From assembly GCA_963795835.1 (NCBI GenBank), contig CAWCJC010000009.1, positions 620,001 to 684,000 of the forward strand: a stretch of 64,000 nt of DNA, given 5' to 3'. Origin of the DNA: JALYXI01 sp963795835 (GTDB lineage: Bacteria > Acidobacteriota > Terriglobia > Bryobacterales > Bryobacteraceae). Of the stretch, positions 26,672 through 35,902 are shown one piece after another. The notes beneath the pieces are model-generated. The model was not told where the DNA came from. It was given only the letters and a program-made list of their open reading frames with translations, and searched no databases. Position 1 is the first letter of the stretch, and the number at the start of each line of letters is the position of its first letter. The position numbers were made by a program, and so were the translations under genes.

Positions 26672-29200
26672 ATGGGGCCAGTGCTTGCCCCAAGACTCTT
26701 CCTGATCGACAGTTATGGATTCATTTTTCGCGCTTACCACGCCCGGGCGCGAATGAATTTACCGCCCATGCGAACGGCAACCGGGCTCTCGACAGAAGCT
26801 GTCTTCATCTTCAACAACATGCTCCGAAAACTCGCGAAAGAGTATCGGCCGGTGCACATGGCGGCAGTATTCGAAAGTATTGGACCTACGCATCGGGAGC
26901 AGGCCTATGCGGAGTACAAGGCGAATCGCACCGAGATGCCGGACGACTTGCGGGAGCAGATTCCCTGGGTGCGCAGGCTGCTCGAAGCGATGCACATCCC
27001 GATTTTGCAGTTCGCCGGGTTCGAGGCCGATGACGTGATCGGGACACTGTCGTGCCGGGCTGCGGAGGCGGGATACGAGGTGGTCATCGTTTCGAGCGAC
27101 AAGGACATGTTGCAGCTGGTGAACGATCGCGTGGTGATGCTGAATCCGGCCAAGGACGACACCTGGTACGACCGCGCAAAAGTGAAGGAGTTCATGGGCG
27201 TCGAAGCGCATCAGGTGGCGGACCTGCTCGCGCTCAAAGGCGATGCGATCGATAACATTCCGGGCGCGCCGGGTATCGGGGAGAAGGGCGCGCGCGACTT
27301 GATCGAGCAGTTTGGAAGCGTAGAGGTCGCGCTCGACCGGGCCGGTGAAGTGACGCGTAAGATGTACCGCGAGAGCCTGGAGAACAATCGTGAGCGAATC
27401 CTGATGTCCAAGCAGTTGGCCAGGATTGAGACGAACGTACCGATCGAGTTTGCCTTCGCGGATTTGGAAACGCGGGAGCCGGACCTGCCCGCGTTGAAGG
27501 CCATCTATAAAGAGCTGGAATTTCACAGCTTGCTGAAAGAACTGGGTCCGGCCGAAGACTCACGGGAGCGGAACATCGCGCCTCTCGACCAGGAGTGGCT
27601 GGCCGCAATTCCGGAAGGCGTTCCGGTGGCTTTCGCGTTGAACGGGACGGAAGCTGCCGTGGCCTGGCAGCCAGGCGAAGCGCGTGTGGGGAACGTGCAG
27701 TTGTTCTGCCGCCTGATTGGGGACGGGGCCAAGCCGAAGGTGGTGGCGGACGCGAAATCCACGCTCCTGGCGTTGGCGAAGATGGACCTGGCTGCGGCTG
27801 GCTTTGTCCACGATGTCGCGCTGTACGAATTCTTGCTGAGCGCGGACCCCTCGGCCTGCGCGCTCGATCAGATGGTGCAGCGGCGGCTGGATCTGAAGCT
27901 GGACACCACAACTGCGGGGCAGTCGCTGCAGATCTTTGACCTCAATGAGATTCTGGGCAACCAGGTGACAGCCCGAAATCTGCGTGAGGTGTATGACGAG
28001 ATCGATTTACCGCTGGCCGGGGTTCTGGCACGGATGGAGCTTGCCGGGATTCGCGTGGACGCGGTGGAGTTGGGGCGGCTTTCGATTTTGATGGAAGAGG
28101 GGATTGGGCGGCTCACTCGCGAGATTTGCGAGATGGCCGGGTGCGACTTCAATATTGCGTCGCCCCAGCAGTTGGGAAAGGTGTTGTTCGAGCAAATGGG
28201 GCTGCCTGCGCCGGTGAAGTATGGGAAAGGGAAGGCGATCTCGACCGCGGCGGATGTGCTGGAGGGGTTGGCCACGGAGCATCCGATCGCGGCAAAGGTG
28301 CTGGAGTACCGGCAGCTTACCAAGCTCAAGGGGACTTATGTCGACGCGCTGCCGCTGTTGATGGATAAAGCAACCGGCCGCATTCATACCAGCTTTAATC
28401 AGACCGGGGCGGCCACCGGAAGGCTTTCCTCGTCAAATCCCAATCTGCAGAACATTCCGATCAAGACGGAACTGGGGCGGGAGATTCGTGCCGCGTTCGT
28501 GCCGCGCCAAGGCTGGCGCATGCTGGTGGCGGATTATTCGCAAATCGAGCTCAGGCTCATGGCGCACTTTTCGAATGATCCGGTGTTGGTGGAGGCGTTC
28601 CGCGCGGGAGAGGACATCCATACCCGCACAGCCGCGGAGGTGATGGGCGTGCCGCCCCTGATGGTAACCAAAGAGGCGCGAAACAATGCCAAAGCGGTGA
28701 ACTTCGGAATCGTGTATGGGATCAGTCCGTTTGGACTCGCGGCACAATTAGGCATTTCGCGCAAGGAAGCCGAGACCTATATCTGGAATTATTTCGACCG
28801 GTACAAGGGTGTGCGCGCATTTATTGACGACACGATCGATAAAGTGCGCAAAACCGGCGTAACCAGCACGCTGTTCGGGCGGGAGCGGCCCATTCCGGAT
28901 ATGAACAGCCGGAATCCGAACGCGCGTGGGTTCGCAGAGCGAACGGCTGTCAACTCGCCGCTGCAGGGCACGGCCGCGGATTTAATCAAGATGGCAATGA
29001 TCCGCATCGATCGCAGGTTGGCGGACCGGAAAACGCGCATGTTGTTGCAGGTGCATGATGAGTTGGTTCTGGAGGCGCCAGAAGACGAGGCGGAAGAGAT
29101 GGCGCTGATGGTGAAAGAGGAGATGGAGCATGTACATCTACTGCGCGTACCGCTGGTAGCGGATGTGGGGATGGGGAAGAACTGGCGGGACGCGAAGTAA
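26672..29200 (+). CDS. polA: DNA polymerase I
   Basis: Repair and Okazaki-fragment polymerase. The 842-residue protein has an N-terminal 5'-3' exonuclease domain (about 1-290: LFLIDSYGFIFRAYHA, AGFEADDVIGT, VSSDKDM, DNIPGAPGIGEKGA), a degenerate 3'-5' exonuclease-like domain (about 300-440) and a polymerase domain with DYSQIELRLMAHF (motif A), KAVNFGIVYG (motif B) and VHDELVLEAP (motif C). The proofreading motif DxE of the middle domain is not seen, as in Thermus-type enzymes. I use the ATG just before GPVLAPRLFL; an earlier in-frame start exists but adds unrelated residues. Confidence 0.94.
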   Translation: MGPVLAPRLFLIDSYGFIFRAYHARARMNLPPMRTATGLSTEAVFIFNNMLRKLAKEYRPVHMAAVFESIGPTHREQAYAEYKANRTEMPDDLREQIPWVRRLLEAMHIPILQFAGFEADDVIGTLSCRAAEAGYEVVIVSSDKDMLQLVNDRVVMLNPAKDDTWYDRAKVKEFMGVEAHQVADLLALKGDAIDNIPGAPGIGEKGARDLIEQFGSVEVALDRAGEVTRKMYRESLENNRERILMSKQLARIETNVPIEFAFADLETREPDLPALKAIYKELEFHSLLKELGPAEDSRERNIAPLDQEWLAAIPEGVPVAFALNGTEAAVAWQPGEARVGNVQLFCRLIGDGAKPKVVADAKSTLLALAKMDLAAAGFVHDVALYEFLLSADPSACALDQMVQRRLDLKLDTTTAGQSLQIFDLNEILGNQVTARNLREVYDEIDLPLAGVLARMELAGIRVDAVELGRLSILMEEGIGRLTREICEMAGCDFNIASPQQLGKVLFEQMGLPAPVKYGKGKAISTAADVLEGLATEHPIAAKVLEYRQLTKLKGTYVDALPLLMDKATGRIHTSFNQTGAATGRLSSSNPNLQNIPIKTELGREIRAAFVPRQGWRMLVADYSQIELRLMAHFSNDPVLVEAFRAGEDIHTRTAAEVMGVPPLMVTKEARNNAKAVNFGIVYGISPFGLAAQLGISRKEAETYIWNYFDRYKGVRAFIDDTIDKVRKTGVTSTLFGRERPIPDMNSRNPNARGFAERTAVNSPLQGTAADLIKMAMIRIDRRLADRKTRMLLQVHDELVLEAPEDEAEEMALMVKEEMEHVHLLRVPLVADVGMGKNWRDAK

Positions 29201-29248
29201 GTGAGCCGGCCGAAATCTGGATCTTTGTTGAACTCCTGAAATTGCGAG

Positions 29249-30118
29249 ATGAGCGACGAAACCCATCACACCCTCACCGGGAATTTTCGAACCTACAAAG
29301 CATTCAAAAGCGACTATCTTCCCGATACGCGCGACATCTTCGTTTATCTTCCACCGGGATATGAGGTCGACCGAGAGCGGCGGTATCCGGTGCTCTACTT
29401 GCAGGACGGCCAAAACTTATTCGACGGCGCGACTTCCTACTGCGGGGATGAGTGGCGCGTGGATGAGACCGCGGAGCAGTTGATCGGCGAAGCCCGGATC
29501 GAGCCGTTGATCGTTGTCGGGATCTACAACGCTGGGGTGAATCGGATTGACGAGTATACGCCGTCACTCGACGAAGAACGAAACGCCGGGGGAAAAAGCT
29601 ATCTCTACAGCAAGATGCTCCGCCGGGAGATCAAACCAAGGATCGACCGGGAGTTTCGAACGCTCACGGGGCCGGAGAATACAGGGCTGGGGGGTTCATC
29701 GCTGGGTGGGCTGGTTACGCTGAATATCGGGCTGCGCTTCCCGCAGGTGTTTGGGAAATTGGCTGTGATTAGTCCGTCGTTGTGGTGGGGGGATCAGTTA
29801 ATGCTGAAGCGGGTGCAGGCGTTACCGGGCCCGTTACCCTTAAAGATCTGGTTGGATATGGGGCTGGCGGAAGGGGATAGTTGCGTTGCGGATTGCCGAA
29901 GAATGCGGGATGCCTTGGAGGAGAAGGGCTGGGTAGAAGGGAAGGACCTGCAGCATTGGGAGTACCCAGGCTTGGGACATACTGAATCTGCCTGGGCAGC
30001 CCGCATGGGGCAGGTGCTGGAGTTTCTGTTTCCGCCGCTAAGCGCCGACGTTAATGCGTTGCCCGAAGCGGGCCTGGAGCGCCCTGTGGGCAGAGAGATT
30101 CGCCGGGGCTCGTACTAA
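29249..30118 (+). CDS. Esterase, alpha/beta hydrolase (COG2819/enterochelin-esterase-like)
   Basis: A 289-residue serine hydrolase. It has TRDIFVYLPPGYEVDRERRYPVLYLQDGQNLFD, typical of the esterase D/Fes-like group, the nucleophile elbow GGSSLGG with S151, VISPSLWWG, an acid in WLDMGLAEGD and the catalytic histidine in YPGLGHTESAW. No signal peptide, so it is probably cytoplasmic. The substrate is not predictable. It starts 48 nt after polA and ends with a stop overlapping that of the convergent epimerase gene. Confidence 0.85.
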   Translation: MSDETHHTLTGNFRTYKAFKSDYLPDTRDIFVYLPPGYEVDRERRYPVLYLQDGQNLFDGATSYCGDEWRVDETAEQLIGEARIEPLIVVGIYNAGVNRIDEYTPSLDEERNAGGKSYLYSKMLRREIKPRIDREFRTLTGPENTGLGGSSLGGLVTLNIGLRFPQVFGKLAVISPSLWWGDQLMLKRVQALPGPLPLKIWLDMGLAEGDSCVADCRRMRDALEEKGWVEGKDLQHWEYPGLGHTESAWAARMGQVLEFLFPPLSADVNALPEAGLERPVGREIRRGSY

Positions 30119-31119
30119 AGGTCCGCGGGTACCGGGACTCCGTTTGCGGCTATCTCGATGAGCTTATCTTCAAAGTCCGTATTGATCTTCGTGGTCTTAC
30201 GCTGCCGTTGATACCAGAGGTAAGTTTCGCGCAGGCCGACATCGAAAGGTGTCGGTACCAGCTTGAGCACACGCTTGAGTTTCCCCATAGCTTCCGTGAT
30301 GGGAGGCACATCGAAGTACACGCCGAAGTAAGCGGGATCGCCCATGGGGTTGCCACCTGCTTCCACGATGCGGTCGCGCGGGATCTTGACTACGTTCAGT
30401 TTCTTCTTCGCCGCCTTTGCCAAGGCCTGAAGTAACTCCATTTGCGTTACAGGCCGTTCTATGCCGATGTTGAAGCTTTCCCCTAACGCGCCCGGGTCCG
30501 TCATGGCTTTCAGCATGGCAGTCACCAGGTCTTTGATGTACACGAACTGCATCAGGCGGCCGCCATCGCCGGGCACGATGAGGGGCCGGCCCGCGCGCAG
30601 CCGGTCGAAAAAGAAAGCTTCGCGATAAAACGGATTCTCCGGCCCGTAAATGAATGGCGGGCGGAACGTTACTACGGGGAACCCTGTGCGCTGATGAAGG
30701 CGGAAGAGCATGCGCTCCGTCATCGCTTTATTCCGCACGTAGTTATCCTGCGCGTCATCGGGCGCCAGCGGATCGTCCTCGTAGTGATTCAGGCCATCCC
30801 CATAGGTGGCGATCGAAGACATATAGATATAACGCGTCAGGCGGTCGCCCAAGGAATGCACGGTACCTTCGACCTGGTGGACGTTGGTTCCGCGCTCCCA
30901 ATCGTAAGCGTTATCGAATACAATCTCGAAGCGCCTGCCTTCAAGCGCCTGCTTCACAGCGGCCGGATCGTTCCGGTCCGCCTGAATGTTATCCACCTTC
31001 TTACCGAAGGCGTGCTTCGGCTTGCGGTGCAGGATAGTAACATCGTGACCGGCTTTCAATAATTCCGCGACCAGCAGCCGGCCTATGAACGCGGTGCCGC
31101 CAATTACAAGGACTCTCAT
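30115..31119 (-). CDS. NAD-dependent epimerase/dehydratase family protein
   Basis: A 334-residue extended SDR. The Rossmann motif is GGTAFIGRLL at 7-16, followed by HRKPKH. The catalytic Tyr-x3-Lys appears as NYVRNK near 126-131, with the SS of IYMSSIATYGDG upstream. FRPPFIYGPENPF, PGDGGRLMQFVYIKDL and NIGIERPVTQMELLQA are family blocks. Likely acts on a nucleotide sugar or a related substrate. It is 22 nt downstream of the inositol-phosphate synthase gene, suggesting a shared transcript and perhaps a role in inositol or glycan metabolism. Confidence 0.83.
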   Translation of the reverse strand: MRVLVIGGTAFIGRLLVAELLKAGHDVTILHRKPKHAFGKKVDNIQADRNDPAAVKQALEGRRFEIVFDNAYDWERGTNVHQVEGTVHSLGDRLTRYIYMSSIATYGDGLNHYEDDPLAPDDAQDNYVRNKAMTERMLFRLHQRTGFPVVTFRPPFIYGPENPFYREAFFFDRLRAGRPLIVPGDGGRLMQFVYIKDLVTAMLKAMTDPGALGESFNIGIERPVTQMELLQALAKAAKKKLNVVKIPRDRIVEAGGNPMGDPAYFGVYFDVPPITEAMGKLKRVLKLVPTPFDVGLRETYLWYQRQRKTTKINTDFEDKLIEIAANGVPVPADL

Positions 31120-31141
31120 CGTTTAGTCGGGCCGCTCGGGC

Positions 31142-32461
31142 TTAATCGTAATATTCCATTCCCAGATGGGTAATCAGTTGTTCGCCCTTCATCCAGCGGA
31201 GCGTATTTTTGAGCTTCATGAGTTGGATGAACAAATCGTGCTCCGGGTATAAGCCGGGCGCGGTCATGGGAGCTTTGAAATAGAACGACAACCATTCCTG
31301 AACACCCCTCAATCCGGCGCGTTGGGCCAGATCCATGAACAGAACCAGATCGAGCACCAGCGGAGCAGCCAGGATGGAATCGCGGCAGAGGAAGTCCACT
31401 TTGATCTGCATGGGGTAGCCCATCCAGCCGAAAATGTCGATGTTGTCCCAACCCTCTTTGGCATCGCCACGGGGAGGGTAGTAGTTGATGCGGACCTTGT
31501 GATACAGATCCTTATAAAGTTCAGGATAGAGTTCCGGCTGCAGGATGTACTCCAGCGCGGAGAGCTTGGATTCTTCCTTGGATTTGAAAGAACCGGGATC
31601 GTCTAGCACCTCGCCATCGCGGTTGCCCAGAATGTTGGTAGAAAACCAGCCAGACATGCCAAGCATGCGGCTTTTCAGACCCGGAGCCAGAATCGTTTTG
31701 ATGAGTGTCTGGCCCGTCTTGAAGTCTTTACCGCAAACGGGGACCTGGTTTTCGCGAGCCAGTTCCATCAGGGCGGGATTGTCTACCGTGAGATGCGGTG
31801 CGCCATTGGCGTAAGGAACCCCCATCTTCAGAGCGGCGTAGGCGTAAATCTGGCTGGGCGAGATTTCGGGATCGCTTTTTTCGAGACCGCACTCGAAATC
31901 TTTGAGCGTGGCGTGAACCGCGGCGGGTTTGTGGAAAACTTCAGTGGAGCCGCACCAGATCATCGTCAAGCGTTCAGCGCCCGTGCGTTCCTTGAACTGG
32001 CGCATGTCGTCCATCAACATCTCCGCATGCTCGCGCTTGGAGCCTTTGGGCTTCTTATTGGGACCGTCGATCCGCTTGACGTAGTCCTGATCGAAGACGG
32101 CCGGCATCGGCTTGATGGCTTCGAGCGGCTCGCGCAAGGTTTCGATCGTGCCTTTGTCCAGAACGCCGGCGTGCAAGGCCGCTTCATAGCAGTTGTCTTC
32201 GTAGATATCCCAGCAGCCGAACGTTAGATTCTCAAGCGGCGCCAGCGGAACGAAATCCTTGATGCGGGGCGAATTGTTATCCGTACGCTTGCCCAGCCGG
32301 ATGGTGGACATCTGCGTCACGCTGCCGATCGGCGCGGACATGCCGCGCTTGATTGCTTCCACCCCGGCGATCAGAGTAGTGCTGACGGCTCCCATGCCGG
32401 GAATCAATACACCCAGTTTTCCTTGCGCCGGTGCAATTTTCGTACTCTGCGTTTCTTCCAA
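31142..32461 (-). CDS. Myo-inositol-1-phosphate synthase
   Basis: NAD-dependent conversion of glucose 6-phosphate to inositol 1-phosphate, first step of inositol and inositol-lipid synthesis. The 439-residue protein has the Rossmann start LGVLIPGMGAVSTTLIAG, and the conserved NGAPHLTVDNPALMELA, GKDFKTGQTLIKTILAPGLK, STNILGNRDGEVLDDPGSFKSKE, KVRINYYPPRGDAKEGWDNID and KVDFLCRDSILAAPLVLDL blocks of the family. A TTG at 32461 is the best start, with GGAGGAG about 11 nt upstream. Divergent from the LytTR gene over 78 bp that contain a perfect inverted repeat. Confidence 0.92.
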   Translation of the reverse strand: MEETQSTKIAPAQGKLGVLIPGMGAVSTTLIAGVEAIKRGMSAPIGSVTQMSTIRLGKRTDNNSPRIKDFVPLAPLENLTFGCWDIYEDNCYEAALHAGVLDKGTIETLREPLEAIKPMPAVFDQDYVKRIDGPNKKPKGSKREHAEMLMDDMRQFKERTGAERLTMIWCGSTEVFHKPAAVHATLKDFECGLEKSDPEISPSQIYAYAALKMGVPYANGAPHLTVDNPALMELARENQVPVCGKDFKTGQTLIKTILAPGLKSRMLGMSGWFSTNILGNRDGEVLDDPGSFKSKEESKLSALEYILQPELYPELYKDLYHKVRINYYPPRGDAKEGWDNIDIFGWMGYPMQIKVDFLCRDSILAAPLVLDLVLFMDLAQRAGLRGVQEWLSFYFKAPMTAPGLYPEHDLFIQLMKLKNTLRWMKGEQLITHLGMEYYD

Positions 32462-32494
32462 ACCGATGTCGCTCCTCCACTAAACGGACGCAGC

Positions 32495-32533
32495 GTTATG
32501 ATAAGCCGTAACGCGGCAATTTGCTATCATAAC
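32495..32533. promoter_or_regulatory. Perfect 9-bp inverted repeat between divergent genes
   Basis: Arms GTTATGATA at 32495-32503 and TATCATAAC at 32525-32533, separated by 21 nt, in the gap between the inositol-phosphate synthase and LytTR response-regulator genes. Each arm also contains a TATGAT/TATCAT -10-like hexamer on both strands. It could be an operator controlling both genes. Confidence 0.4.
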
Positions 32534-32539
32534 AAGTCG

Positions 32540-33327
32540 ATGCGTGAGCGCGCGACGCCTACTTTAAGCGCCATCATTGTGGACGACGAACCGCTGGCGT
32601 CAGGCGAATTGGCGTTTCTGCTCAAGGATTTCGCGGAAGTCGAGCTTCTGGCGACGGGGCGGAACGGCCTCGAAGGTTTGGAACTTATCGAGCGGCTGAG
32701 CCCCGATATCGCGTTTCTCGACGTGCAGATGCCGGGTCTCGATGGGGTCGGCCTGGTTCGCAGGCTTCGCGAACAACAAGCTGAAGACCTCCCGTACTTC
32801 GTTTTTTCCACCGCTTTCGAACAATACGCCGTGGAAGCCTTCAAGTTGGAGGCACTCGATTACCTGCTAAAGCCCGTGGATAAAGACCGCCTGGCCGCAA
32901 CCATCAGCCGTGCGCAGCGCTATATGCAGGAGCGCTATCGTTGCAGGAGCGACAGCCTTCGGAACGTGCGCTGGCAGAGAGCACCCCGCCGCATTCAAAG
33001 CTGGTGGTGCGCTCCGGCGTTCGCAACTTGATTGTCGATTCGGGAGATTTGATTTACGCAACCATCGAAAACGGTGTGATTTCTCTGGTGACCCACGCGG
33101 GCGAAGGCCAATCGAACTACAAGACACTGGACGAATTGCAGGCCAATCTGGACCCGGCGTTATTTTGGCGGACGCACCGTTCCTTTGTTGTAAATATCAA
33201 CCACATCAGAGAAGTGATTCCGTGGTTTAACGCCGGGTATCAACTGCGAATGGGGGATAAGAAGAGTTCGGAAATACCTGTCAGCCGGGTACAGACGCGT
33301 CGGCTTAGGGACTTGTTGAAGTTATAA
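32540..33327 (+). CDS. LytTR-family response regulator, frame broken near 32952
   Basis: DNA-binding two-component regulator. The receiver domain (1-125) has D15-D16, phospho-acceptor D61 in AFLDVQMPGLDG, T91 and K111 in LLKPVDKDRL. The frame breaks at about 32950; the second frame gives a LytTR DNA-binding domain (LVVRSGVRNLIVDSGDLIYA, then LFWRTHRSFVVNINHIREVIPWFNAGYQLRM) ending at 33327. Either one base is missing, or the nearby duplicate TGCAGGAGCG (about 17 bp apart, 32935 and 32952) marks an insertion of 17 bp. The joined protein would have about 256-262 residues. No sensor kinase is nearby. Start is the ATG before RERATPTL. Confidence 0.87.
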
Positions 33328-33362
33328 ACAAGGACGGAAGCAACTTCGCTCCCGCCCTGTTC
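33327..33362. terminator. Hairpin between convergent LytTR and ferritin-like genes
   Basis: Arms AACAAGGACGGAAGC and GCTCCCGCCCTGTT pair with wobbles around a short loop in the 51-bp convergent gap. It may terminate both genes. Confidence 0.6.
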
Positions 33363-33378
33363 TGCTTGCCTCCGGTAC

Positions 33379-34356
33379 CTAAACCCCGGTGTAGTTTACT
33401 TTCAAGGTGTCGGTAGAATTGGTGCCGAAACGGTCGCCAACGGTGAGAGAGAACGCGTAGATTCCGGGGCCGCCGTTGAACGTAACAGTCGGTGTCGGGC
33501 TGTTCCCATCCTGCACGGTGGCGTTTGAACCCAGCACTGTTTCCCAGAGATACATCGTGGGAGCGGAACCATCGGCAGCGGCGGACTTCGTCGCATCTAA
33601 GCGGAAGCCTGTCTTCATTGAGGTAGTCACGAATGACCCCACGCCTGTTCCGGTGCCCTTCGGTCCAGCTACTGCGTTCGGAGGGAAAGCCGAGCAGGAT
33701 GCGATAAAACGGGTTGCGGCCGTCAGAATATCGCTCGCGCTTGCTGTCGGATCGAACGCTGAGGGGAAGGGAATCACTCCATTCAGGAGATTGAGGTAAC
33801 CGGCATGGCGTGCTTCGACAGTGGCAATGGTCGCCGCCGCGGTCCGAAGATTCGGCGCGCTGATTTGCGCAATTGCACCATCGTAAGCGCCCACGCCTGT
33901 GTTCTCTAACAACATCGCAGTCGCAAGAAAACTGTCCGCTGAACGGAATGTCTGGACATCGCCCCCGTAGGGCTGAAATCCATAGCAATCGGTTGGAGCG
34001 AGAGTTCCCCCCAGCTGCGTGATGGTGGCGGAAAGCTGCATCACGTGGGTCATCTCATGTGCCCCGATTGCCTGAATGTACGAGTAAGCATTCGTCACTT
34101 GCGTGGCCGTGAAGTTTTTTGCGAAATTCGCGTTCGCGAAATCCGTGGCTGCAAAGCGAGCCAAACCTTGCTGATAGAACGTCGATTCCAGTCTCTCCAA
34201 CCGGAGAGCGAAGTTTAGAATATCGATATCTCCGTTCCCGCTCGATTGGGCTTGGAGCGAGCCAACGACACCGGCGGTCGCCAGAACCGCTCCTGCACTT
34301 GCAAAGAAGTCTCTACGGGATCGGGCCCGCGCATCTACTGTTGGTACTTTATTCAT
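33379..34356 (-). CDS. Tat-exported ferritin-like domain protein
   Basis: A 325-residue protein of the Ferritin_2/desiccation-related type (PF13668-like). The N-terminus has a twin-arginine signal, RSRRDFFASAGAVLATAGVV, so it is exported folded. The ferritin-like helices follow (NFALRLERLESTFYQQGLARF, HEMTHVMQLSATI, ATIATVEARHAGYLNLL), with E and H residues spaced as potential metal ligands, and a C-terminal Ig/PKD-like segment (TVTFNGGPGIYAFSLTVGD). Function is unknown. The ATG at 34356 with GGGAGA upstream is preferred over an earlier in-frame ATG. Confidence 0.83.
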   Translation of the reverse strand: MNKVPTVDARARSRRDFFASAGAVLATAGVVGSLQAQSSGNGDIDILNFALRLERLESTFYQQGLARFAATDFANANFAKNFTATQVTNAYSYIQAIGAHEMTHVMQLSATITQLGGTLAPTDCYGFQPYGGDVQTFRSADSFLATAMLLENTGVGAYDGAIAQISAPNLRTAAATIATVEARHAGYLNLLNGVIPFPSAFDPTASASDILTAATRFIASCSAFPPNAVAGPKGTGTGVGSFVTTSMKTGFRLDATKSAAADGSAPTMYLWETVLGSNATVQDGNSPTPTVTFNGGPGIYAFSLTVGDRFGTNSTDTLKVNYTGV

Positions 34357-34483
34357 ATCGTCTCCCTTGGAATCGAATTCGCTGTTCATCAGCAATCCGC
34401 AACGTCGAACGGAAGCAGGCAATCTGATGTCCAAGGTTTACAGTTTTTAATAAAACATAACAATGTCTGTTAAAAACCGTACT

Positions 34484-35110
34484 TTAAATTGTAATTCCCG
34501 CTTTCCACAAAAGAAATGCGAAAGCCTGTCGAAGATATAGCGTCCACGCCCGTTCTGCCGCCATCTGCGTAGATTCTCTGGGTGAGCCGTATACTCGGAT
34601 CCCCCGGTATTCCAGCATTCGCTTCGCGCGGAAAATATGGTACCCGTCGCTCACTAAAACGCAGCTCTGCAATCCCATACGGCTCATGATTTCTGAGGCA
34701 GCCGAGATGGACTGCATTGTCGTCTCGCCGGCGGATTCGGTGAGAATAGACGTGGCGGGAACACCACGATCCATCAGGTAACTGCGTCCTACGGCGGCTT
34801 CCGTGAAGGTGGGGTCGCCGCCTTTTCCACCAGTTGTCATCACCAACGGCGCCAGGTGGGACCGGTAAAGGGCCAGCACATGATCCAGGCGGGCGCGAAG
34901 AACCGGAGACGGCCGCCCGCTATATTCAGCGGCACCCATCACGATAATGATATCCGCGGCCTGCGCCTCATCGCGCGTGGACTCCGTCCGAATGCGCAGG
35001 GCTAGCGAAACGATGTAAACCAGCAGCAACACCACGGGCACTGTTGCCAGAAACCCGGTGATGAGCGTGCGCTGCGGTATTCTGATCTCAATATTGTAGG
35101 TTGAACGCAC
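34484..35110 (-). CDS. YdcF/ElyC-like DUF218 membrane protein
   Basis: A membrane-anchored DUF218 protein. One transmembrane helix (TLITGFLATVPVVLLLVYIVSLAL) precedes an extracytoplasmic domain with ADIIIVMGAAEYSGRPSPVLRARLDHVLALY, MTTGGKGGD, ESAGETTMQS and VLVSDGYHIFRAKRM, the DUF218 blocks. Family members include ElyC, linked to peptidoglycan metabolism. The GTG at 35110 is my start; a longer frame lies fully under the divergent methyltransferase gene. Even so the two starts overlap by about 10 nt. Confidence 0.8.
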   Translation of the reverse strand: MRSTYNIEIRIPQRTLITGFLATVPVVLLLVYIVSLALRIRTESTRDEAQAADIIIVMGAAEYSGRPSPVLRARLDHVLALYRSHLAPLVMTTGGKGGDPTFTEAAVGRSYLMDRGVPATSILTESAGETTMQSISAASEIMSRMGLQSCVLVSDGYHIFRAKRMLEYRGIRVYGSPRESTQMAAERAWTLYLRQAFAFLLWKAGITI

Positions 35111-35902
35111 TGCCGGTTTACCATTCCATTTCCAGCGCCTCAAATCCCTTGTTGAAAGAGGTCCGCAAAGCAATCTCACGCGGGACGCTTACCGGGGATG
35201 GCGATTGCGTTGCGGAATCATTTCATTTGCTGGAAGAAGCACTGCAGAGCCGCGTAGCGGTTTCGACGGTGCTGGCTTCGGAAAGTGCGCGCGGGCGGCT
35301 CGAAACCCTCTTGGCGGCACATCCCAGGATCAAGGTCGCGCTGCTTCCCGAGAGTGTGTTTGAGTCTGTTTCCGGTACGCGGACCTCACAGGGAGTGATT
35401 GCGCTGGTGCGGCCTCAGGCATGGCGGATCGACCAGTTGTTCACGGGCTGCGCGCTTGTCGTGGTGCTCGATCAGGTGCAGGATCCCGGGAAATGCCGGG
35501 ACCATGGTTCGCGCCGCAGAAGCTTTCGGCGCGACTGGCGTCTTATTCGTGAAAGGCTCCGCAAGCCCCCATCATCCGAAGACCTTGCGGGCGTCCGCGG
35601 GGTCGCTGTTTCGCGTTCCGTTCTTAAGCGCTGTTGAACCTTCGCTTGCGCGCGCCGCTCTGGAACGCAATCGATTGAATGTGTTTTCGGCGGAGGCCAA
35701 CCCGCGCGCGCGATCCATCGGGAGCGCCGATTTTCGCTCACCCTGCGCGTTTGTGGTCGGGAATGAAGGCAGTGGCGTAGGCGAGGAGTTTCGCTCCGTT
35801 TCGATTCCGGTCACCATTCCGACCGAGCGTGTGGAATCGTTGAACGCCAGTATCGCGGGGGCGATTTTCCTGTTTGAAGCATACCGGCAGAGGCATCCAT
35901 GA
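35101..35902 (+). CDS. SpoU-family RNA 2'-O-methyltransferase, frame broken near 35492
   Basis: TrmH/RlmB-type knotted methyltransferase. The N-terminal substrate-binding domain (ISSASNPLLKEVRKA) is followed by the knot motifs. The frame breaks within an AAA run at 35491-35493; removing one A joins VVVLDQVQDPG to NAGTMVRAAEAFGATGV, and FVVGNEGSGV and IPTERVESLNASIAGAIFLFE follow, the SpoU motifs 1-3. The joined length is about 266 residues. The rRNA or tRNA target is not predictable. Start is a TTG at 35101 with weak support. The stop overlaps the rarA ATG as ATGA. Confidence 0.85.
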
